64,000 bases of DNA from contig JBAQUG010000221.1 in the NCBI GenBank assembly GCA_049297395.1, positions 1 through 64,000 on the forward strand. Direction: 5' to 3'. This stretch comes from GWF2-50-93 sp049297395. Its GTDB lineage: Bacteria; Verrucomicrobiota; Lentisphaeria; Victivallales; GWF2-50-93. Below, piece after piece: positions 51,517-59,103 of this stretch (positions within the stretch are counted from its first letter, which is position 1; every line of letters starts with the position of its first letter). The notes beneath the pieces are model-generated. The model had not been told where the DNA came from and did not search any database. It saw nothing but the letters and a program-made list of their open reading frames with translations. A program made the translations under genes and the position numbers.

Positions 51517-54318
51517 ATGACTGTTCGACTTTTAAAAATGTTATCGCTCGTGACTGCGCTTGCATGCATCATCGTTGTCGGATGTGCGCAGGAGCAAAAG
51601 GCCATCGACAAGAAAAATGCGTCAGAACTTGGACCCGCCGGGTCGAACGGAGCCGTCTCCGTTGCTGTGGATCGGGCAACGGCCGTCAAGTCAATCTCCG
51701 ATGTAGCTCAGCGGTACGAGGAGCTGAAGAAATTGGAAGGGACAACTCCAGCGCCCGCCGGAACAGCTTCGGAACGAGGGGCGGCTCTTATGAAACCGAA
51801 CGCAGTGATACCGATCCTGTATCCTGTTAGAATAGAGATTGACGGCAACACAAATGACTGGAATGACGTGCCATTCACCGGAACGCTTGCAGTCAACTGC
51901 GAAAGTTTTTCGCCGCCGACCAATGCTGCTGATGCCGGTGTCACATTCAAAATGTCCGCCACTGACAGGATGCTGGCGCTGCTAATTCTGGCCCATGACG
52001 ACAAGCTGGTGTTCAGCAATTCCTCCGGTGTCTGCTGGAACGACACGATCGAGGTTTTCCTCGACCCTCTGTTCACCCGGGCCGACAGGCATGATGACAC
52101 ATCCATGCAGGTTTTCATCACGTACAAGGATCAAACGATGAAGGAGCTTGTGGTCAAGGGACGCCTTCCGCTCATTGCCAAGCCAGTGGCGGTGGAAGGC
52201 GGCTGGGGGGTAGAAGTCGGCATCCCCTTGGATAATACAATATTTCAAATTCACCCCTTTGACGGCCTGCCCATCGGGATCAACATCATCTACAGCGACA
52301 ATGATGCGGGCAAAGGGTGTGAGAAAAAGATCACGTGGAGTGCACTTGACACGGGTAATTTCTCATGGATGCGGGCCGACGTCTTCGGTGCGGGCGTTTT
52401 TGTGGGCGATGTTGCGATGCCCGTCGTGTCGCCGACACCCTCGGAAGCGGTGATGAAGACCAAGCGCATGCGCTCTCCAGTTGAATCATTCACCGATGTC
52501 GCCGTGCTGGCGCGCGAACGCCCCAATCCGCCCATAGTCCGCGGTTTCACTGCCAGCGGGGGCCGATTATCTGCAATGAAACAGGAATGGGGCGCGAATG
52601 TCGCACGATACCTAATGGTTACAAAAAGCTACCAATCGCTCAAAGACAAGTCCGATCTCGTGAAACCGGAAAACATGAAGGTGTATCTTGACGAACTTGA
52701 GGAGATCGTAAAGAACGCCCAGAAGTCCGGCGTAAAGCTTCTGCTCCTGAACGGCGGGGTGGTGCGTCCACCCAACATCACGGGAAACATCGCGGACTCA
52801 GCCAACAATATCAACCAGAAGATGTACGAATTCTGGGATCATCCGGAGCTTGAAAAAATGCTCTGTTTTTTCTGGAAGAGCGTCGCCGAGCGGCTTCTGC
52901 CCTACCGGGACACAATCTGGGCGTATGATCTCATGAACGAGCCCTACGATCCGAACCAGATGCCATTTGGACCAAAACAGTGGCCGCCCCTGGCTGTGAA
53001 GGCGATCAAGGCGATCAGGAGCGTTGATAAGGACACATGGATTGTCTATGAGCCTGGGCCCGGAGCCGATCCAAGCGGGTTCAGGGACTTGATGCCTCTT
53101 CCCGATTCGCACATCATCTACGAGTTTCACATGTATAGTCCGCACGCATTTACTCATCAAGGACTTCAAGGTTATGGGGACGAAGGTTACGGCCCCGAAG
53201 AAAAAAAGATTCACTATCCAGGCGTGATCGGTGGCATTCCATTCAATAAGGACTATCTCCAGAAGTGCATGCAGCCGGTGCTTGATTTCCAGAAAAAGTG
53301 GAAGGCTCCGATCAATGTCGGCGAATTCAGTGTCATCTCCTGGGCGCCTCCGGAAAGTGCGGCGGCCTATCTTACCGATGTCATTTCCATTTTTGAAGAG
53401 AACGGCTGGTCCTGGGATTATCACTCCTACGCGGATTTCCAAGGCTGGTGCCTGCCTTACGAAGATGGTTTTTACTGGAGACATTGGAAAGGCGAGCAAC
53501 CCAAACTGGCGAAAACGGAAACGCTGAGGGGGAAGGTGATCCGCGAGGCGCTAAAGAAGAACTCGACGGATTTCTATAAACCGGAATTCCCGGCTTACAG
53601 TGATCCCAATGCCGCTGTCAGTCCGGATTCCTTTAAAATCCTGATTGTGGGAAACAGCATCAGCAGGAGCGGCTTTAATGCCGATACCATCCGGGATCTG
53701 AAATGGGATCATACCGCCGGTATGGCGGCCACCAGCGAGGACAAGGACTACGTCCATATCCTGGCGCAAATGATCCAGAAAACACTTCCCGACAAAAAGC
53801 TGGCATTGTTTTTCACCGGCTTTACCTACAAGGGTACGCCGGATGAGCGGCTTGCGCAGCTCAAACGATTTGCGGAAAAGAAATACGACCTCGTCATCAT
53901 CCAGCATGGAGAGCACGAGAACCCGGCAATCGGTGGTGTGAAAGGCTGGAGGGCGACCCTTGGAAGACTTCTGGGGCTGTTCGGTCAGGATCCAGAAAAA
54001 CCATTCATCATTTGCGCCGGGGTATGGTCGGCAAACCATGGAGATGACGGCCTCATGCCTGGTGTGATGGACGGGTTCTGGAAAGAGATTCCGGATATAA
54101 TGGCGGAGCTCAGCAAGGAACACGGGGTTCCCTTCGTCCCGCTCATGGATCTTGCGGCGGATCCGGCCAATCGCGGATGGGAGCCGAAACCCGGCATCCC
54201 GTTGCCGCCGCCCCCTGTCCAGTGGCATCCGAACGACCGGGGACATCGACTGATTGCGGAGAAAATCTTCAAGGCGTTCACGGAGGAGGCCGCCAAACGC
54301 GGATTGAAAATGCAATGA
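51517..54318 (+). CDS. Lipoprotein with CBM9-like and GH5 domains and a different SGNH-like end (copy 2)
   Basis: A 933-residue lipoprotein starting at ATG 51517 (AGGAGGATATT upstream; lipobox CIIVVGC). The CBM9-like and GH5-like parts align with copy 1 throughout, with E475 in LMNEPYD and E603 in NVGEFS. After residue about 685 the two proteins stop aligning: this one continues directly into another SGNH-type domain with GNS (712-714), LIVGNSISRSG, and catalytic H910 in NDRGH. So the esterase module has been exchanged while the rest was duplicated. Probably acts on a related but differently acylated polymer. Confidence 0.85.
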   Translation: MTVRLLKMLSLVTALACIIVVGCAQEQKAIDKKNASELGPAGSNGAVSVAVDRATAVKSISDVAQRYEELKKLEGTTPAPAGTASERGAALMKPNAVIPILYPVRIEIDGNTNDWNDVPFTGTLAVNCESFSPPTNAADAGVTFKMSATDRMLALLILAHDDKLVFSNSSGVCWNDTIEVFLDPLFTRADRHDDTSMQVFITYKDQTMKELVVKGRLPLIAKPVAVEGGWGVEVGIPLDNTIFQIHPFDGLPIGINIIYSDNDAGKGCEKKITWSALDTGNFSWMRADVFGAGVFVGDVAMPVVSPTPSEAVMKTKRMRSPVESFTDVAVLARERPNPPIVRGFTASGGRLSAMKQEWGANVARYLMVTKSYQSLKDKSDLVKPENMKVYLDELEEIVKNAQKSGVKLLLLNGGVVRPPNITGNIADSANNINQKMYEFWDHPELEKMLCFFWKSVAERLLPYRDTIWAYDLMNEPYDPNQMPFGPKQWPPLAVKAIKAIRSVDKDTWIVYEPGPGADPSGFRDLMPLPDSHIIYEFHMYSPHAFTHQGLQGYGDEGYGPEEKKIHYPGVIGGIPFNKDYLQKCMQPVLDFQKKWKAPINVGEFSVISWAPPESAAAYLTDVISIFEENGWSWDYHSYADFQGWCLPYEDGFYWRHWKGEQPKLAKTETLRGKVIREALKKNSTDFYKPEFPAYSDPNAAVSPDSFKILIVGNSISRSGFNADTIRDLKWDHTAGMAATSEDKDYVHILAQMIQKTLPDKKLALFFTGFTYKGTPDERLAQLKRFAEKKYDLVIIQHGEHENPAIGGVKGWRATLGRLLGLFGQDPEKPFIICAGVWSANHGDDGLMPGVMDGFWKEIPDIMAELSKEHGVPFVPLMDLAADPANRGWEPKPGIPLPPPPVQWHPNDRGHRLIAEKIFKAFTEEAAKRGLKMQ

Positions 54319-54322
54319 TTAT

Positions 54323-54369
54323 GACTAAAATATAGTTGTATTTGCTATTTATACGACTAAATTACAGTT
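54323..54369 (+). promoter_or_regulatory. Direct repeat upstream of the ATPase gene
   Basis: GACTAAAATATAGTT (54323) and GACTAAATTACAGTT (54355) match at 13 of 15 positions, 32 bp apart (about three helical turns). Possible operator; no -10/-35 pair is obvious. Confidence 0.4.
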
Positions 54370-54414
54370 ATTAAAACCAATTGCAGAGCTCAAAGCCGAT
54401 GAAAGATCAATGTC

Positions 54415-55734
54415 ATGTTTGAAGATGAAATCCAAAGGAAAATAGCTGACTTCAAGGAACTCGGGATACCTGCATATACTCCGAGGGAAAACAGAGTCCC
54501 GTTTGTCAACGAAATGATAACTGCCATAATCGGAGCCAGAAGGACGGGAAAAAGCTATAGGGCTCTTCAGGCAGCCGATGAATTCATCAAGTCGGGATTC
54601 ATCAAGTCCGCCGCCAATATCTGCCGGATTGATTTCGACAATCCGGTTCTGTCGCAGATGAAATCTTCCGACTTGTCGCTCATCCAGAAGATTTTCCTTA
54701 AAGTGAATCCGGAATTTGATCTGAAGACAAAGCTGATATTCGTCCTGGATGAAATCCACAGGATAAGCGGATGGGAGGAATATGCCATAGAGCTTTCAAG
54801 GAATCAAAATTGGAAAGTCATCATTACCGGTTCATCATCGGAAATGCTCAGGGATAAAATCGCGTCTTCGCTGAGAGGGAAATCCCTCTCCTCCGTTGTC
54901 TACCCCCTCTCCTTCAGCGAGTATTTGAACTTCCGTGGCTTTTCATTGGACAGGGAATCTACAAAAGGACAGGCCGAACTAAGACGGCATTTTGACGAAT
55001 ATCTTAAATGGGGCGCATATCCCGCAATCGCGAATCTTGACGAGTTTTCGAAGGAATCTGTCATCCGGGAATACTTCGACACCATGCTTCTTAAGGACAT
55101 AATCCAGCGTTTCAATGTCAGCCGCCCGAAGCAGTGCATCATGCTTTACTCATACCTGCTGTCAAATATGGCAGGGCCATACACTTTGCAGGCCGCCTAT
55201 AAGTTCCTTGTTTCGTCCGGATATAAGACCAGCAAGGACAATCTCAGGAACTATGTTCATTGGGCCGAGGACGCCTGGCTTTTATTTACTGTCCCGGTAA
55301 TGTCATCTTCACGGAAGGAACAGGAAAGGAACTACAAGAAGGTATATTGCATTGACTGGGCGCTTTCCATGAGGAACAGCACCGTGTGGGATGGCTCATG
55401 CTCGCGTGCCCTTGAGAATATGATCTATCTCCATCTCAGGAGAAACTTCTCCAGGGTATTTTTCTATCTCACCAAAACCGGAAGGAAGGAGATTGATTTC
55501 ATTCCGCTTGACAGCTCCGGCAAACCCCGCTCGTGCATCCAAGTCTGCCAGGACCTAAGCTCCACGGAAACTCTTGAAAGAGAGCTTGAACCTCTTTTTG
55601 CGACTGCGAAATATTTCGGGACTTCAGAAAATTATATCATTACCTTGAATCAGGAAAAGGAATTCAGCGACGGGAAAGTCAAAGTCCATGCTGTTCCGGC
55701 ATTCAAATGGCTGTTGGCAAATCAGGAAGTATGA
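54415..55734 (+). CDS. AAA-type ATPase with DUF4143 C-terminus
   Basis: A 439-residue protein. Walker A is GARRTGKS (about 43-50), Walker B LIFVLDEIHRI (about 106) and sensor ITGSSSEML. The C-terminal DUF4143-like domain (about 200-420) contains AYPAIANLDEFSKESVIREY, then KAxR-free helices and a nuclease-like FYLTKTGRKEIDFIPL pattern. Family members are widespread, often in multiple copies, with unknown function. Stand-alone transcription unit ended by the hairpin at 55739. Confidence 0.85.
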   Translation: MFEDEIQRKIADFKELGIPAYTPRENRVPFVNEMITAIIGARRTGKSYRALQAADEFIKSGFIKSAANICRIDFDNPVLSQMKSSDLSLIQKIFLKVNPEFDLKTKLIFVLDEIHRISGWEEYAIELSRNQNWKVIITGSSSEMLRDKIASSLRGKSLSSVVYPLSFSEYLNFRGFSLDRESTKGQAELRRHFDEYLKWGAYPAIANLDEFSKESVIREYFDTMLLKDIIQRFNVSRPKQCIMLYSYLLSNMAGPYTLQAAYKFLVSSGYKTSKDNLRNYVHWAEDAWLLFTVPVMSSSRKEQERNYKKVYCIDWALSMRNSTVWDGSCSRALENMIYLHLRRNFSRVFFYLTKTGRKEIDFIPLDSSGKPRSCIQVCQDLSSTETLERELEPLFATAKYFGTSENYIITLNQEKEFSDGKVKVHAVPAFKWLLANQEV

Positions 55735-55738
55735 TTAA

Positions 55739-55774
55739 GGAGCCGTAAAGAAATAATTATTTCTGTACGGCTCC
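55739..55774. terminator. Strong hairpin after the ATPase gene
   Basis: GGAGCCGTA (55739-55747) and TACGGCTCC (55766-55774) enclose the perfect 16-bp palindrome AGAAATAATTATTTCT. No U-tract follows; it may protect the 3' end or terminate weakly. Confidence 0.5.
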
Positions 55775-55811
55775 TAGAATAGGGACGAAAACAAACGAGG
55801 ATAAAGTTGCT

Positions 55812-56819
55812 ATGAAAAAACATGAAGGAATACCTGGAAAAGTTGACAACCCTGTAGATGAAACTGCCGATATGGCCTACATCCGGGCGAACACGGACTG
55901 GCTGGCGAAATGCCGGTACGGCATCAGTGTGCATTGGACGGCCAGAAGCATGCCGCGGCATGGCGCGGCAGTGGATTTCCAGGAAGCCGTTCGACAATTC
56001 AATGTGGATGCTTTCCTGGAGCAGATGCTGGAGAGCGGCGCGGACTACCTCATCTTCACAGTCACGCACGCGCTTCAAATGATTCCCGCGCCAAATCCAG
56101 TGGTGGACCGGATACTGCCCGGACGCACCTGCGACCGGGATCTGCTCATGGAACTCGCTGATCGTCTTGCCCGACATGGGAAACACCTGATCCTGTACTA
56201 CAACCACTCCTGCAACCAGAAGGGAGATGCCGAGTGGGAACAGGCGGTCGGCTATCACGATGCCGACAAGAGCCGTTTCGCGGCCAATCTTCAGGAAATT
56301 GTCGCGTGGATGGGGCGAAGATACGGTGAAAAGGTCAGGGCGTGGTGGTTCGACAGTTCATATTCCGTGGATCCGCGAGGTCCGCACAATTCAGTGACGA
56401 CCGACCTGCATGGCTTCCAGTTTCCGTGGGAATCATACAGCCAGTCGGCCAAGGCGGGATATCCACAGCGGCTGGTGACGTTCAACGCCGGTGTCAACGA
56501 AACCTTCCTCTATACCTCCCACCAGGACTACTGGTCGGGGGAGCTGGTGGATCTCAATAACCCGCCGGCGGTGCGATATATGGCCAATGGGCTGCAATGG
56601 CATGGCTGGACGTGCCTGGATGACCGCGACTGGGTTCACGCGAAAGCCGATACCGAAGCCGGCGGTCCGCTTTATTCCGACGAGGAACTCCATCGTTTTA
56701 TGGACATCTGCCGGCGGCACTCGGCCCCCATGACCTTTAATGTTATCATCTATCAGGACGGCACAATGTCACCCGGATCCATCCAGCAACTCCAACGGAC
56801 GGGCAGACATCTGGGTTGA
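55812..56819 (+). CDS. GH29-like (alpha-L-fucosidase family) glycoside hydrolase
   Basis: A 335-residue protein resembling the catalytic barrel of alpha-L-fucosidases: WLAKCRYGISVHWTARS at the start (the family's typical GLFVHWG position), DYLIFTVTHALQM where GAKY-type segments occur, and RAWWFDSS with likely nucleophile D181. It is shorter than typical GH29 enzymes and has no signal peptide or binding module, so it may act in the cytoplasm on oligosaccharides. Alternative: a family of unknown function with the same barrel. Confidence 0.65.
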   Translation: MKKHEGIPGKVDNPVDETADMAYIRANTDWLAKCRYGISVHWTARSMPRHGAAVDFQEAVRQFNVDAFLEQMLESGADYLIFTVTHALQMIPAPNPVVDRILPGRTCDRDLLMELADRLARHGKHLILYYNHSCNQKGDAEWEQAVGYHDADKSRFAANLQEIVAWMGRRYGEKVRAWWFDSSYSVDPRGPHNSVTTDLHGFQFPWESYSQSAKAGYPQRLVTFNAGVNETFLYTSHQDYWSGELVDLNNPPAVRYMANGLQWHGWTCLDDRDWVHAKADTEAGGPLYSDEELHRFMDICRRHSAPMTFNVIIYQDGTMSPGSIQQLQRTGRHLG

Positions 56820-57234
56820 TCCTAACCCGGCGTAGCCGGAAACAAAGTATCAGGGTGTCAAAGCATCAAAGTTTTTCTCTGACACTCTGACACTGTGATT
56901 TTAGGAAGGAAAATCAATAAACCTGCCCCAAATCATTGCGGATGATTTATCCTGGACTTTAAAAAGTCTTCAAGATAAGATTATGCCGGGCAATGCCACC
57001 GCCGAATTACGGCTTGAACTGCTTGACCAGATAAGAACTTTTTTTGTCTTATCCTAAAGCCTGTCCGCAGGAACAGCCTTGTTGTAGACCTTTGTTGCGA
57101 TCTGGGAATTTATTATTGGGTGATGAATTCCTATGACAAGCTTTTTGATCTGGTCATCAATAACGATTATAAGATCGCATCCGAGGCTTTCGGCTACGCC
57201 TGACAAAGTATTTCTACTTTTTTCATGAAACCGC
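56820..57234. other. Intergenic region with hairpins and small frames
   Basis: 415 bp. Hairpins CCGGC/GCCGG (56827-56839) and CAGGGTGTCA/TGACACTCTG (56851-56889, one mismatch, then TTTTA downstream). A plus-strand frame about 56928-57056 reads LPQIIADDLSWTLKSLQDK without a normal start. A minus-strand frame 57248-57054 (TTG start) reads DLIIVIDDQIKKLVIGIHH. Both look protein-like, so they may be remnants of lost genes, but neither is convincing. Confidence 0.4.
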
Positions 57235-57287
57235 TTGACAATATTCAAGAAAATAGATATAATGTCTCAGTGTTCAACCGGTTTAAC
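57235..57287 (+). promoter_or_regulatory. Consensus promoter and LacI-type operator
   Basis: TTGACA (57235-57240), 17 bp, TATAAT (57258-57263): a perfect sigma70-type promoter. GTTCAACCGGTTTAAC (57272-57287) is a 16-bp near-perfect palindrome with the central CCGG expected of LacI/GalR operators; it covers the expected transcription start. Likely autoregulatory site of the next gene and its operon. Confidence 0.75.
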
Positions 57288-57311
57288 AGATAATTGACAG
57301 GATATGGCAAT

Positions 57312-58340
57312 ATGCGGCACGGCAGAACAACAATTTCAGACATAGCAAGAGAGGCTGGCGTAGATAAGTCAACGGTTTCGCTGGTACTAAACCGCAAACC
57401 TCTTGCAAGCCGAATCAGGAAAGACACCCAGCGGCGAATATTTGCAATTGTGAAAAGGTTAAATTACCAGCCGTCGTTTGTCGCAAAATCCCTGTTCACC
57501 GGAAAAACTATGATGCTGGGGCTGCTTGTCGGCGGGATCGAGACACCATTCTTTGCGGAACTGACGAATACCGCATTGGAGGCTGCCGACGAACGAGGCT
57601 ATTACATGCTGGTGTCCGCCACCAGGTGGGATTTAGAAAGGGAGCGCAAGGCACTTCGGCTATTGTTGCAGCGACAAGTTGACGGGATAATCTGCGCAGT
57701 GGGCGGATTGTGCCCCCTGGGCGGACAGCATGAACTTTATAAATTTATAATAGAGCAACATTATCCGATGGTGCTTTTGGGCTATCAGGCGGACGGGCTT
57801 TCTTCTGTATGTCCAGATTACAGCACCGGCATGGATGAAGCGGTAAGGCTGCTGGCGGAAAATGGACATACCCGGATTGGATACTGCTTCCATGGCATCC
57901 AATGGAACGACAAGGAGGAATCTTTCTTATCCGTCTGCGGCAGACACAATATTGAAGCGGTAAGATACCTGCAGGAAGCGGGCCCGTGCGGAATGAATAA
58001 AATTGCCGGTGAAATTATCAAGTCCGGCCATCCGAAAGCGTTTCTGGTGTTTGACGACAGCTCCGCCATGGAAATGATTGCTGCCCTCAAGGATATCGGC
58101 GGATCTGTACCGGATGATTTCGACATTATCGGCATCGACGGCATTGCCTGGGGGGCGAGTTATCGTCCAAAATTGACTACCATAAAGCAGGATTTGACGC
58201 AGTTGATGAATTCAGCGGTGAATCTGCTGGTGGAGATGATCGGAAATCCAGAATGGGAAGCGAAAAATATTTCTGTCCCGACACGTCTGCTTATAAAAGA
58301 GACGGTAAATTTAAAAAAAGGAGGGCGGCATGAAAAATGA
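57312..58340 (+). CDS. LacI-family transcriptional regulator
   Basis: A 342-residue protein from ATG 57312 (a TTG six codons earlier is rejected because the HTH begins here). The HTH is at 4-28 (TTISDIAREAGVDKSTVSLV) with the hinge helix, and a periplasmic-binding-like effector domain at 60-335 (MLGLLVGGIETPFFAELTNT, DFDIIGIDGIAWG). It probably senses a sugar released by the operon's enzymes and represses from the CCGG operator upstream. It overlaps the pseudopilin gene by 11 bp, so repressor and secreted products are one transcript. Confidence 0.92.
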   Translation: MRHGRTTISDIAREAGVDKSTVSLVLNRKPLASRIRKDTQRRIFAIVKRLNYQPSFVAKSLFTGKTMMLGLLVGGIETPFFAELTNTALEAADERGYYMLVSATRWDLERERKALRLLLQRQVDGIICAVGGLCPLGGQHELYKFIIEQHYPMVLLGYQADGLSSVCPDYSTGMDEAVRLLAENGHTRIGYCFHGIQWNDKEESFLSVCGRHNIEAVRYLQEAGPCGMNKIAGEIIKSGHPKAFLVFDDSSAMEMIAALKDIGGSVPDDFDIIGIDGIAWGASYRPKLTTIKQDLTQLMNSAVNLLVEMIGNPEWEAKNISVPTRLLIKETVNLKKGGRHEK

Positions 58341-59061
58341 AAAACAACCGATTGATATTTACTTTCCACAGGAAAGTAAATGTAAGTCCATACCGTACCG
58401 TTTGACAGGTAACATGCCATTCACACTTATCGAGCTACTCGTGGTGATTGCGATTATCGCAATTCTCGCGGCCATGCTCCTGCCTGCGCTGAAGGCCGCC
58501 AAGGATCAGGCCAATAGAATTTTATGCACAAGCAATATCAGGCAATGCGGAACAGGCCTGTTGTCCTACGCCGACGACTACAATAATTACCTTCCCATGT
58601 ATGACGGGATGACATCGGTCAAACCGGTCTACGCCAAGTGGCAGGACATGATTTTCTGCTACGTCTATCCGGGACAGAATGTAACGGTCAACAATTATTA
58701 CTTGGAAGGAGGCATCCTTCCAAAGGGGGTCTTCCGTTGTCCAGCTCAGACCGAGATTTCCTCGGCCACCAGGTTCTGGCATTACGGTATCAATATATAT
58801 GTGTCTGACTGGATGCCGGAGTGCCGCTATATTGCAAGGGTTAAAAACCCCGATGGCAGGCTACTGCTAATCGACGCCAATCCCACCGTATACAGCGATC
58901 CAGTTGTCAGAAACGACTGGCGCGACATCGGGTTCCGCCATTCCCGCGCCGCCAACAATCTTTTTCTCGACAACCATGTCGAACTACGCAAGGGCAGCGA
59001 CATCAGCCTTGACCCTGTGAATGCTCCTGGACGCAACTATTGGGGGCAGTACAATGACTGA
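58330..59061 (+). CDS. Pseudopilin-like protein 3
   Basis: A 243-residue protein with the same 30-residue leader (KNEKQPIDIYFPQESKCKS) and prepilin segment FTLIELLVVIAIIAILAAM, Pro at -1 and Glu at +5. C-terminal HSRAANNLFLDNH is the H-X9 motif with DN instead of DG. The start overlaps the LacI gene; AGGAGGGCGGC precedes it. Here a third family member heads the GH42-like/binding-protein/hydrolase operon, the same arrangement as in the two cassettes. Confidence 0.85.
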   Translation: MKNEKQPIDIYFPQESKCKSIPYRLTGNMPFTLIELLVVIAIIAILAAMLLPALKAAKDQANRILCTSNIRQCGTGLLSYADDYNNYLPMYDGMTSVKPVYAKWQDMIFCYVYPGQNVTVNNYYLEGGILPKGVFRCPAQTEISSATRFWHYGINIYVSDWMPECRYIARVKNPDGRLLLIDANPTVYSDPVVRNDWRDIGFRHSRAANNLFLDNHVELRKGSDISLDPVNAPGRNYWGQYND

Positions 59062-59103
59062 TAAGATAAAAACGAAGAATTAACAAAATGGAAGGAGATA
59101 CAC

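Noticed and set aside
57054..57248. A 64-codon minus-strand frame upstream of the LacI promoter
   Set aside because: Looks somewhat protein-like but starts with TTG, lacks a ribosome-binding site and matches no family I know; noted as a possible remnant.
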